Source: Neisseriales bacterium (GTDB lineage: Bacteria; Pseudomonadota; Gammaproteobacteria; Burkholderiales; UBA11063). From it: a DNA stretch of 6,840 nucleotides. The stretch spans positions 1 through 6,840 of the forward strand of contig SSGY01000208.1 of assembly GCA_008017145.1 (NCBI GenBank), written 5' to 3'. Positions 1 through 6,840 of the stretch are shown here, piece by piece. The first letter of the stretch is position 1; every line of letters begins with the position of its first letter. The notes beneath the pieces were generated by a model, which saw nothing but the letters and a program-made list of their open reading frames with translations, was not told the DNA's origin and searched no databases. A program made the translations under genes and the position numbers.

Positions 1-1596
1 CAGTACAAGCGGATTGCAAAACTCTTGGATGAAACTCGTCAAGAGCGCTTAGACTATATTGAAAACATCAAAGGATTTTTAGCCTCGCAGATGGAAGAGA
101 GCGGAATTCAGGATTTTCAGGTTAGCGGACGCGCCAAGCATATTTATTCCATCTGGAAGAAAATGCGCAAAAAGAATTATGATTTTGATAATTTATACGA
201 TATTCGTGCCGTGCGGGTGCTAGTTCCTGAGATTCGTGATTGTTATACGGTGCTCGGGATTGTCCACACTAAATATTCACCAGTTCCTGGTGAGTTTGAT
301 GATTATATTTCTAATCCGAAACCGAATAATTACCAAAGCTTGCATACCTGTGTGATTGGCCCAGAAAATCGGGTGGTTGAGATTCAGATTCGTACTTTTG
401 CGATGCACGATCACGCTGAATATGGCGTAGCGGCGCATTGGCGGTATAAAGAAGGTGGCGAGAATAATCCTCAGTTTGAAGAGAAAATAGCTTGGATTCG
501 CCAGATTTTAGATTGGCGTGATGAATTATCCGAGCGTAAAGACTTAACTGATATTTTTAAAAATGAAATTTTCTCAGATACTATTTATGTTATGACGCCT
601 AACGGTAAGGTGATTACTTTGCCAAATGGTGGAACTCCGATTGATTTTGCCTATGGGGTGCACAGTGCTATCGGACACCGCTGTCGCGGTGCTAAAGTTG
701 ATGGACAAATTGTACCACTTTCAACTCCGCTAAAAAATGGGCAACGAGTTGAGATTCTCACGATTAAAAATGGTGGACCAAGCATTAACTGGTTACACGA
801 AGGATGGGTAAAAAGTAGTAAAGCAATTGGGCATATCCGCCGTTATATCCGCGATTTGAATAATGAAGATTTTCTTGAAACTGGTAAAGAGGTTTATGAG
901 CGTGAATTAGCCAAATTTCCTTCATCCATCCGCCCTAAAGTCGATGATATTGTTAGTAAAATGAATCATACTAATGAGAAAGATCTGCAAATCTCAATAG
1001 GTAAGGGTGATGTAATGCCCGCAACCTTACGTGACGTGATTGAAAAATTAATTCATGCAGCGACTCCGCAGCCCAAAGAAGACTTAACTGCAGTCGAGCT
1101 TGAAAAACGCTTACAAGAGCGCAAGGATAAACTAAAACCCCAAGCGAAGAGCGGCAGTATTTTGGTAGATGGAGTGAGCGGAATTGTGTCTAATTTTGCC
1201 AAATGCTGTAAACCAATTCCTGGCGATAATGTGGTTGGGTTTATTACGCAGGGTAATGGAATTGCCGTTCACCGTGTGGGCTGTCAGGACTTTAATCGTC
1301 AGGCTAAACTTCACCCACATAAAGTAGTTAGTGTTGAGTGGGCTAGTGCTGCTAAAAACTCTACCTTCAGTGCAGATATAGAAGTAATTGCTAATGATCG
1401 TCATGGTTTACTTCGTGATTTGACGGATTTATTTGCCAGTGAGAAATTGCATATTGTTGGGTTACGGACGGTTTGTCGCAATAATAAAGCAATCATGACG
1501 TTTACAATTCAGGTGAGCGGCAATGAGTTTAATTTTACCTGGTTGATTGCTAAAATATTTAATGTTAATGGCGTGATTGAAGTATTACGTAAATAA
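1..1596 (+). CDS. relA: RelA, (p)ppGpp synthetase (5'-truncated by window edge)
   Basis: RelA transfers pyrophosphate from ATP to GDP or GTP, making the alarmone (p)ppGpp on starved ribosomes. The frame is open from base 1 (QYKRIAKLL...), so the apparent TTG start at 25 is internal; the N-terminal pseudo-hydrolase (HD) half, about 208 residues by comparison with E. coli RelA (744 aa), lies outside. Visible in order: the synthetase domain with GRAKHIYSIWKKM, the EFDD motif (292-303), YQSLHT (331-348) and VEIQIRT with its catalytic Glu at 379-381; GVAAHWRYKEG; a TGS domain (about 574-765, HSAIGHRCRGAKVDG); a helical linker; the zinc-finger/CC domain with AKCC (1198-1209) and HRVGC (Cys at 1282); and a C-terminal ACT/RRM domain (about 1363-1590, ANDRHGLLRDLTDLF). 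EFDD is the EXDD form of monofunctional RelA, whereas bifunctional Rel/SpoT enzymes have RXKD. No key residue is missing in the visible part. Confidence 0.97.
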   Translation, partial: QYKRIAKLLDETRQERLDYIENIKGFLASQMEESGIQDFQVSGRAKHIYSIWKKMRKKNYDFDNLYDIRAVRVLVPEIRDCYTVLGIVHTKYSPVPGEFDDYISNPKPNNYQSLHTCVIGPENRVVEIQIRTFAMHDHAEYGVAAHWRYKEGGENNPQFEEKIAWIRQILDWRDELSERKDLTDIFKNEIFSDTIYVMTPNGKVITLPNGGTPIDFAYGVHSAIGHRCRGAKVDGQIVPLSTPLKNGQRVEILTIKNGGPSINWLHEGWVKSSKAIGHIRRYIRDLNNEDFLETGKEVYERELAKFPSSIRPKVDDIVSKMNHTNEKDLQISIGKGDVMPATLRDVIEKLIHAATPQPKEDLTAVELEKRLQERKDKLKPQAKSGSILVDGVSGIVSNFAKCCKPIPGDNVVGFITQGNGIAVHRVGCQDFNRQAKLHPHKVVSVEWASAAKNSTFSADIEVIANDRHGLLRDLTDLFASEKLHIVGLRTVCRNNKAIMTFTIQVSGNEFNFTWLIAKIFNVNGVIEVLRK

Positions 1597-1624
1597 AGTA
1601 CAGTAGCTTTATGAGGTTTGCTAA

Positions 1625-3008
1625 ATGAGCAATGGGAAACTGTGTTTTTATAGTACTTTTTTTGTATGTGCATTAGTTTTAACTTCATGTTCTCGTTCCC
1701 AAACTGCATCAACCGAACAACATCCGCTGGATATGCTCAGAATAGATGTTGGTAGTGAAGCGCCAACACTAGATCCTGCTTTGTCAGAAGATGCGGCATC
1801 TGGTAGGATAATCAATGATTTATTTGAATAAAATTATCAAAGGTGAATTGCCTCCAACGAGTCTTGGGATTAGCGCTCCTGATCAACAGACGGTAAAAAT
1901 TCAGCTAGAGCATCCCGATGCTAATTTTCTTAATTACCTAACGCTGGGTACAGTGGGAGTTGTGTCTCAAAAAATAATTGAGAAATACGGCAATGCTTGG
2001 ACTGAGCCACAGAATATGGTGACTTCCGGCGCATATACTTTAACTGAGCACATTGTTAATGGACATATCTTAGTTAGTAAAAATCCTTATTATTTCCAAG
2101 CAAATCAAGTCTTGATTCCTAAAGTTGAATATTTCCCTTATGTTGATCATAATGCGGGATTAAGTGCTTATAAAACTGGTGGAATAGATTTGGTTTACCA
2201 AAGTGTACCAATTGATCAATATCAGGCACTCAAACAAGAGTATCCACAAGAATTACATACAATTAAGCAAGAGGCCATTTATTTCTATGACTTAAACCAA
2301 TTATTACCGCAATTTAAAAATAATCCAGCATTGCGCCAAGCATTAAGTATGGCGATTGACCGTGAAACACTGGTGAGCAAAGTTCTTGGGCAAGGTGAGA
2401 CCATTTTGTATAGTGATGTGACCGCAACAGTTGAAAGTGGGGCTTATAAATCAGTTCAATATAATTGGGCAAATTTGTCATACCCAGAACAGCTGAAGAT
2501 TGCTAAGCAACTATATGCTAAAGCGGGATATTCTTCAGAACATCCTTTAAAAATTAATCTGAGTTACAATACTGACGATTTACATAAGAAAATTGCTTTG
2601 GCTATTGCAGGAATGTGGCAAGCAAATCTAGGCATTGAGGTGGTCTTATCTAATCAGGAGTGGAAAACATTTATTGCTAGCCGTCATAGTGGTAATTATG
2701 TGGTTGCGCGGGATCGTTGGGTAGCTGATTATAATTCAATCACGAGTTACACTCAACTTTATCTGTGTGATGGAATGCAAAATAATTCGCATTACTGTAA
2801 TCCTCAATACGATAAACTAATTGCCGATGCAGACAAAGCAACTGATTTGACACAAAAGCAACAACTATACGCACAAGCTTTAACTCTCGCGCTAAACGAA
2901 TATGCAATTATTCCGCTCTTTCAGCCTAATTACTCCAAACTGGTAAAACCTTACATTCAAAACTTAGATGTTGAGCATAATTTTTTTAATGTCGAACAAT
3001 CTAAATGA
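1625..3008 (+). pseudogene. oppA-like oligopeptide-binding lipoprotein, disrupted by internal deletion and frameshift
   Basis: This is a remnant of an ABC-transporter peptide-binding protein (SBP_bac_5 family, OppA type). The first frame (1625-1831, 68 aa) starts at an ATG with GAGG eight bases upstream, has a lipoprotein signal ending LTSC (Cys22), then VGSEAPTLDPALSEDAASGRIINDLFE, matching the start of mature OppA, and hits TAA. Homology resumes in another frame from about 1830 (KIIKGELPPTSLGI) to 3008, with NMVTSGAYTL, ALRQALSMAIDRETLV, NTDDLHKKIALAIAGMW, NQEWKTF and a conserved ADYN. Against E. coli OppA as remembered (543 aa), DLFE matches residues around 68-71 and IIKG residues around 150-153, so about 76 residues are absent. 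The two pieces (68 + 392 aa) plus that gap give roughly the normal length. It lies 28 bases after relA with no terminator between. A sequencing error alone could explain the frameshift but not the missing segment. Confidence 0.85.
1805..1817 (+). promoter_or_regulatory. Shine-Dalgarno-like sequence and internal ATG at the oppA scar
   Basis: AGGA (1805-1808) sits six bases before an ATG at 1815-1817, which opens the downstream reading frame and overlaps the end of the upstream one (stop at 1829-1831). Terminating ribosomes, or ribosomes loading here directly, could translate the 397-residue 3' part of the broken oppA. That product would begin MIYLNKIIKG and have no signal peptide. The AGGA may be incidental, since it also encodes Gly-Arg-Ile in the upstream frame. 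Confidence 0.35.
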
Positions 3009-3090
3009 ATTAAATTTAGTAATTAGTTGATGCTCCTTTGTCCGCTTATTTACCCATGCAAAAACGCGGTTTTATTTTAAGTCTAAATTG

Positions 3091-3110
3091 TTTACACTTG
3101 CGCCTGTAAA
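3091..3110. promoter_or_regulatory. Inverted repeat TTTACA-N8-TGTAAA upstream of the large lipoprotein gene
   Basis: In the 124-base gap before the gene at 3133, TTTACA (3091-3096) and TGTAAA (3105-3110) form perfect 6-base arms around 8 bases. With one base offset, the symmetry extends outwards into AAATT (3085-3089) and AATTT (3113-3117). TTTACA also resembles a -35 box, but the AT-rich -10 candidates (TAATTT at 3112, TTTAAT at 3115) give spacers of 15 or 18 bases and a start too close to the ribosome binding site, so a promoter call is weak. A binding site for a dimeric regulator is the better reading. The arms are in the opposite order to a TyrR box (TGTAAA-N6-TTTACA), and I do not assign a regulator. 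Confidence 0.3.
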
Positions 3111-3132
3111 TTAATTTAATCTGGGATTTAAA

Positions 3133-5808
3133 ATGAAACTCAACAAACTTTCTTTGGTATTATTAGCAACTACATTAACTGGTTTAAGTGCATGTAATAG
3201 CGGTGGCGCTAACAGCCAAGATTCTACTGCTCAAACAGCAAATCAATCCTCATCTTTAGATAGCAGCAACCAAGCTAGTAACAATGCAGGAATTGCACTG
3301 CCATATGTCCAAATCAATGTTGATGAATTAGATAATTTTAGCTGGACATCATATCATGTGCCATCACCAACGCCATCAATTGATACATCAAGCCCAGTTA
3401 GTAGCCTGGGAAGTTATTTTCCAACTGAAAGCGATGGAACACAAGCAACTAGCTATAGCTTATCTGGTAATAAGTTAATCCAAAATTATTTAACTTTTGG
3501 TAGCGATTCTGCAGCTAGTCAGTTATTTCAGCAAACTCCATTAACCGAAAGTGGCTTTGCTGCATTAAGCAGTAGCCAAGGTTGTAATATACTTGATGGC
3601 GACAAAAATAAAGTTGCATGTAATCTAACGGTTACGGCTAATGGTGGTCTAAATGGTAGTACTGGAAGTTTGCCGGTTATTTTATATCGTGGATTAAGAG
3701 CGTATAATGTTGCTGAAATGATTCGTGATTTACCAGCCTATGATAGTGTAGCCGCACGTCCAAATCGCTGGGATAAAGATAATTCCGTAGTTAATAAATC
3801 ACAGCCTTATTATATGGAAATTTCTGCTACTCCGAGTGACTTTAATACCACAACCTCGATAGTAGATTTACATAATTATTTTTATAGCCCAGATGGCAAT
3901 GAAGGTTTTAGTTTTGATGCGAGTCAACTCAATAATGGTAACGCAACTACTTGTAATATTGTCAAAATTACTGGGGTTGATTCACAAGTTAAGGCTAATC
4001 CAGTTAGCTGTTCAGACTCGCAATTTAGTATCAATCAAGCTGGCTATTTATCCGCAACAGGTTTAACTGCTGGGGTTTATCAAATCAATGTAAAAGCCAG
4101 CGAACCTAGTGGTGGTGTAGTTGAAAATGCATGGCAAACTTTTTATCTTAATGTTGCTGCCACTAATCCAGATTTAGCTGCATGGAAAACTGGGAGTGTT
4201 GCGACCAATAATGTTTTAGGCGATTTTAATTCCATTTATGTTTATTCTTCACAAGATCCAGATAAACCCAATAGCGGCTGGCCAACTGACCTTCAAAGCT
4301 ATGGTAAAGATTTAAAACAAATTAATAACAATTACTTAAATCAACGTCCGATTAAAACTGCGTTAACTGAGATGATTGATATGGGGTATACCTACAGTGA
4401 GGCAGGAATGCCCAAAATTGGTTATTGGAAATTAGATACAAGCACGAGCAATCCTGAGAGTCAAATTACCGCTGCAGGGGTAACTACTAATCGTCCAGAT
4501 CCTGAATTTGCTAAATGGATAGGTACGGTGCTTGATCCATCTAATGGTGCCTTTGCTTCAAATAACGTTGGTTTTACACTTAGTTATGCGTTTGATAATG
4601 ATGTTAAGGCGGATTTAATTGGCTACAATGATAAGCAGCAAGATTTATTAGCTGATGCTTTAGTGCATCCAGTGCTGTACGCAAGCCAACTTAATTCTAG
4701 TTATAAAATAGATGGTCTGGCAATGGATTTGGAGGGTGGTTTTACCCAAACCCGTGCCGCGGAAGTATTTAAAAAAGTTGCTGATCGTTTAGCTTATCAT
4801 GGCAAATGGTTTACGTTCTTTTATTTTTCAAGCGGTTTTACGCCTGTTACTTCAGCTGCGTTTGGTCCATTGGGTGTAGCTAATTTTTCGACTTATGATG
4901 TTGCAACTTATCGTGCACCACTAAGTCAAACTCCTGATGAAATCAGTTATGTTGATAATACCTTTGGTGGAGCATTTGCTTCTGAATATGCTAATGCATT
5001 GTATGCAGCCTTTAGAAGTGATACGGCATGTAATACTACGGTCAATGGAGTTACTACTGTTACTAGCTGGTGTAATTCAACTTTAAATGATTCTGTATCT
5101 GAAAACTATCGGATGTTTAACGAAACTTATCACACCGTTTCACCAAGTGATGCGATGACTTATTTTGATGGAAAATATGCACCAGTATTGCCGTTAGCTA
5201 CTTCAGCTACTCAATGGTCACAAGTGGAAATCTGGACACCTGATTTTACCAAACATACTAAACCAGGCGAAGTTTCAGAAATTATGCTAAATCAATCAGC
5301 GTGTAATGGTTTAACCAATGCATTCTTAGCGGCAAATGAAAGCGCATTAAGCTCTCCCGGAACTCAGGCATATAATCAGTTAGCTTCATGTGTGATGCAA
5401 AATGTTAATATTGAATCAGTTCCCTTACAAACTTTTAGCCATTGTGGTAATAATGCTTCGGGACAGCCAATTCCTTATGCACAATGTATTATGGTTTCAG
5501 GTTTGCCAGGTAAGGGGAGTAGCGATGCTTCTATTAACCATCCAGATGCATTAGCTTATGCTGAGAATAACTATGGTGTCTATGCATCAACTAAAGCTAA
5601 TCAAGCAGGTTATGCAGTATATGCGCTACAAAATCCAGGTACAGCAACGCAAGGTGCATTTGGTGAAACTAGTGGTACTAATCTAAATGTTCAGGAACCA
5701 TGGTATATTGGATTTAATTATAGCGGAACTCGTTATGATCCAGCATATAATGCTCAATCTAATACCAATGAGTGGAGTAAGTTTGGTGCATTTATTAATG
5801 CTCAGTAG
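3133..5808 (+). CDS. Large secreted lipoprotein with cadherin/Ig-like domain and GH18-like TIM-barrel signature
   Basis: This is an 891-residue exported protein of no family I can name with certainty. The ATG is preceded by GGGA (3123-3126, spacing 6). A lipoprotein signal ends LSAC (Cys21); Asn at +2 fits outer-membrane sorting. Residues 22-60 are a Ser/Asn/Gln-rich linker. Residues about 233-343 resemble a cadherin-like/putative Ig domain (VDLHNYFYSPDG ... FSINQAGYLSATGLTAGVYQ ... FYLNV). From about 350 on the order of strands suggests a TIM barrel: GFTLSYAFD (480-488), KIDGLAMDLEGG (525-536), WFTFFYFSS (559-567), GVANFSTYDV (581-590). DGLAMDLE (527-534) fits the GH18 signature DGxDxDxE except that the first inner Asp is Ala530; Asp532 and the would-be catalytic acid Glu534 remain. 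Ten cysteines beyond Cys21 fall in five close pairs (151/163, 274/293, 633/647, 724/753, 771/785), probable disulfides. A surface glycan-degrading or glycan-binding role is inference. The gene appears to be a single unit closed by a terminator. Confidence 0.9.
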   Translation: MKLNKLSLVLLATTLTGLSACNSGGANSQDSTAQTANQSSSLDSSNQASNNAGIALPYVQINVDELDNFSWTSYHVPSPTPSIDTSSPVSSLGSYFPTESDGTQATSYSLSGNKLIQNYLTFGSDSAASQLFQQTPLTESGFAALSSSQGCNILDGDKNKVACNLTVTANGGLNGSTGSLPVILYRGLRAYNVAEMIRDLPAYDSVAARPNRWDKDNSVVNKSQPYYMEISATPSDFNTTTSIVDLHNYFYSPDGNEGFSFDASQLNNGNATTCNIVKITGVDSQVKANPVSCSDSQFSINQAGYLSATGLTAGVYQINVKASEPSGGVVENAWQTFYLNVAATNPDLAAWKTGSVATNNVLGDFNSIYVYSSQDPDKPNSGWPTDLQSYGKDLKQINNNYLNQRPIKTALTEMIDMGYTYSEAGMPKIGYWKLDTSTSNPESQITAAGVTTNRPDPEFAKWIGTVLDPSNGAFASNNVGFTLSYAFDNDVKADLIGYNDKQQDLLADALVHPVLYASQLNSSYKIDGLAMDLEGGFTQTRAAEVFKKVADRLAYHGKWFTFFYFSSGFTPVTSAAFGPLGVANFSTYDVATYRAPLSQTPDEISYVDNTFGGAFASEYANALYAAFRSDTACNTTVNGVTTVTSWCNSTLNDSVSENYRMFNETYHTVSPSDAMTYFDGKYAPVLPLATSATQWSQVEIWTPDFTKHTKPGEVSEIMLNQSACNGLTNAFLAANESALSSPGTQAYNQLASCVMQNVNIESVPLQTFSHCGNNASGQPIPYAQCIMVSGLPGKGSSDASINHPDALAYAENNYGVYASTKANQAGYAVYALQNPGTATQGAFGETSGTNLNVQEPWYIGFNYSGTRYDPAYNAQSNTNEWSKFGAFINAQ

Positions 5809-5826
5809 TGACAAAGCTTAAATGAT

Positions 5827-5862
5827 AAAAACGCCATGTAAGTAAATTACGTGGCGTTTTTT
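5827..5862. terminator. Bidirectional intrinsic terminator between convergent genes
   Basis: ACGCCATGTAA (5831-5841) pairs with TTACGTGGCGT (5847-5857) across a 5-base loop, an 11-pair stem with one T-G wobble. It is flanked by A residues on the left (5827-5830) and T residues on the right (5858-5862), so either strand gives a hairpin followed by a U-run. It lies 18 bases after the stop of the large lipoprotein gene and 16 bases from the end of the minus-strand lipoprotein gene, and should end both transcripts. Confidence 0.9.
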
Positions 5863-5878
5863 AACAAATGGCATTTAA

Positions 5879-6457
5879 TTAAGGCCATAAATAACAATAA
5901 GTTTGACTATTTGTTAAATTATTGCCCTTGCTATCGTATAAGAAACCATTCAAATATGTCGAAGGATAGCCACTGGCTACACAGTTAGTGTGTACCCAAT
6001 CAAAGCCTTGTGTTGCAAAAGTCCCAGTTACAGAGTATGGAACTTTAGATGGGTTGCCACTACACAAATAAACTGTACTACCTGCGGTTAAACTACTCTC
6101 ATAACTGTTAGGAATAGCGCCACTAAATGGATTATAGTTATTTGCAAACACATTGTCAATTGCAACGTTATATATTCTGCCATCAATCGCAGAAGTCATT
6201 TCCATGTGGGTATGAGAGAGCGGAATAGTATCAATTGACTCGGTTGCTGGAGCGTAATTCAATACTTGTGAATAGTCGCTGCTTGGTGGTGCATTAATTA
6301 TTCCGTACTGAAAGTAACCACCGATATCTGAACATAATTTGCCGTAATAGCTTGCATTTGCTAGTACAGCCGAATTATTGCTGGAGATTACACCACTATT
6401 ACAGGCAGAAATCAATAACACAATAGACCCTAATATGTAGCGTAACCAGATTCTCAT
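5879..6457 (-). CDS. Small lipoprotein of unrecognised family
   Basis: I choose the ATG at 6457, giving 192 aa, because AAGGA (6463-6467) lies five bases before it and it places Met directly ahead of Arg and the hydrophobic signal. The frame is open to a GTG at 6478 (seven more residues) without a better binding site. The signal peptide ends LISAC (Cys19), followed by Asn, which fits outer-membrane sorting; the SACNSG site is identical to that of the large lipoprotein on the other strand. The mature part holds four cysteines (42, 132, 159, 188), enough for two disulfides, and histidines at 82, 84 and 156 (SHTHMEM; DWVHTNC), then ends CYLWP. I do not recognise the family. DUF2278 proteins show a vaguely similar pattern (an early YG.L, a central DG..Y.vav, a late ..H.N), but this is too weak to call. 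It follows the next gene on the same strand by 35 bases and is probably cotranscribed with it. Confidence 0.8.
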   Translation of the reverse strand: MRIWLRYILGSIVLLISACNSGVISSNNSAVLANASYYGKLCSDIGGYFQYGIINAPPSSDYSQVLNYAPATESIDTIPLSHTHMEMTSAIDGRIYNVAIDNVFANNYNPFSGAIPNSYESSLTAGSTVYLCSGNPSKVPYSVTGTFATQGFDWVHTNCVASGYPSTYLNGFLYDSKGNNLTNSQTYCYLWP

Positions 6458-6480
6458 ACTGATCCTTGGTAGTAACACAT

Positions 6481-6495
6481 TAGTAAGACTTACTA
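6481..6495. repeat. Perfect 15-base palindrome overlapping a stop codon
   Basis: TAGTAAGACTTACTA has 7-base arms around one central base. It covers the TAG stop (6493-6495, minus strand) of the upstream gene and part of the 35-base gap before the small lipoprotein gene. It could be a protein-binding site or a small mRNA hairpin (six pairs, three-base loop); with low GC content and no U-run it is not a convincing terminator. It may also be chance. Confidence 0.35.
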
Positions 6496-6840
6496 TTCAT
6501 AGCTTGGAAAGTCAATGCTAGCCAGAACTTGTCCATTTTCATCGGTAACCAGTAATTTTTGTAAATTAGCGGCGTGTACAGTAAATTTTTTGTCATCATT
6601 ACTTGATTGTAACAAGTAGCTAACACCATTAATCGTACCGTAAAATTGTGCTTTTTTAAAGTATTTGGCTTTATTTACTAATACATTAATTAAATTACCA
6701 TCACTGGTAACACTAATAATTTTACCATCTGCCGAAGGTGGAATTGTTGCGCTAAAAGGAATCACACTAAATTTTTTATCGTCAATGGTTACAATACTAT
6801 CATTTTTGACTTTATATTCATCCAGCGTCCAAAATAAGCC
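6493..6840 (-). CDS. C-terminal part of an unrecognised protein (5' end beyond window)
   Basis: The minus-strand frame is open from the right edge (6840) to a TAG at 6493-6495, giving 115 residues that begin GLFWTLDEYKVKND and end IDFPSYE. The GTG at 6765 is preceded in frame by 25 uninterrupted codons without a binding site, so it is not the start. The visible part is rich in Lys, Asn, Asp, Ser and beta-branched residues, with short alternating strands (KIISVTSDGNLINVLVNKAKYF; ATIPPSADG) that suggest a beta-rich domain. There is no cysteine and no membrane segment here. I do not recognise the family. It sits 35 bases upstream of the small lipoprotein gene with no terminator between, which suggests one operon. 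Confidence 0.7.
   Translation of the reverse strand, partial: GLFWTLDEYKVKNDSIVTIDDKKFSVIPFSATIPPSADGKIISVTSDGNLINVLVNKAKYFKKAQFYGTINGVSYLLQSSNDDKKFTVHAANLQKLLVTDENGQVLASIDFPSYE

Noticed and set aside
1132..1404. 90-codon open frame on the minus strand inside relA
   Set aside because: It lies wholly within the conserved zinc-finger and ACT coding region and has no recognisable domain; it is a shadow of relA.
1611..1628. Five-codon ORF (MRFAK) overlapping the oppA start as ATGA
   Set aside because: It could be a leader peptide, but the same bases contain the GAGG ribosome binding site for 1625, and nothing else supports it.
1509..1712. 67-codon open frame on the minus strand across the relA end
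   Set aside because: It overlaps conserved relA sequence and the start of the oppA remnant, with no signal or family resemblance.
3061..3078. Small hairpin AAAAC-GCG-GTTTT followed by ATTTT, possible terminator after the oppA remnant
   Set aside because: The stem is five pairs with a single G-C pair, too weak compared with the clear terminator at 5827-5862.
6455..6478. GTG at 6478 as start of the small lipoprotein
   Set aside because: The AAGGA site is placed for the ATG at 6457, and the extra seven residues would spoil the usual N-region of the signal peptide.
1..6840. DNA uptake sequences (Neisseria ATGCCGTCTGAA, Haemophilus AAGTGCGGT), CRISPR repeats, IS ends, tRNA genes
   Set aside because: I looked by eye for these on both strands and saw none, so uptake sequences do not help place the organism.

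Overview
The window reads as an AT-rich stretch of chromosome from a Gram-negative bacterium, most likely a low-GC gamma- or betaproteobacterium. The case rests on a stand-alone RelA of the EXDD type (monofunctional RelA is characteristic of these two classes), an OppA-type peptide-binding protein close in wording to the enterobacterial one, and three lipoprotein signal peptides whose +2 residues (Asn or Ser) fit outer-membrane sorting. The genus cannot be fixed from the sequence. No tRNA, rRNA, CRISPR, transposase or phage gene is visible, and no stretch over 300 bases lacks a gene.

Layout: (1) 1-1596, plus strand, the 3' three quarters of relA, entering from the left edge in the synthetase region. 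(2) 1625-3008, plus strand, a broken oppA-like gene 28 bases downstream of relA. It has a lipoprotein signal and the start of the mature protein, then loses about 76 codons and shifts frame near 1826-1832; the remaining 392 residues are intact in another frame. A good Shine-Dalgarno-like sequence precedes an ATG just before the scar, so the 3' part could still be translated, but without a signal peptide. (3) 3009-3132, an intergenic region with an inverted repeat (TTTACA-N8-TGTAAA) that may be an operator or promoter element. (4) 3133-5808, plus strand, a large 891-residue secreted lipoprotein with a Ser/Asn/Gln-rich linker, a cadherin-like/putative Ig domain and a probable TIM-barrel region carrying a near-match to the glycoside hydrolase family 18 active-site signature (DGLAMDLE). 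(5) 5827-5862, a strong terminator that can serve both strands, between convergent genes. (6) 5879-6457, minus strand, a small lipoprotein of unrecognised family. (7) 6493-6840, minus strand, the 3' end of another unrecognised gene, 35 bases upstream of the small lipoprotein gene and probably in the same transcript.

How the genes fit together: relA and the oppA remnant may share a transcript, but the remnant is unlikely to take part in peptide uptake. The large lipoprotein appears to be its own unit, closed by the terminator. It and the small lipoprotein on the other strand share the same SACNSG processing site and several cysteines, suggesting both are exported to the envelope. The most interesting item is the large lipoprotein, which looks like a divergent and possibly catalytically altered GH18-like surface enzyme.
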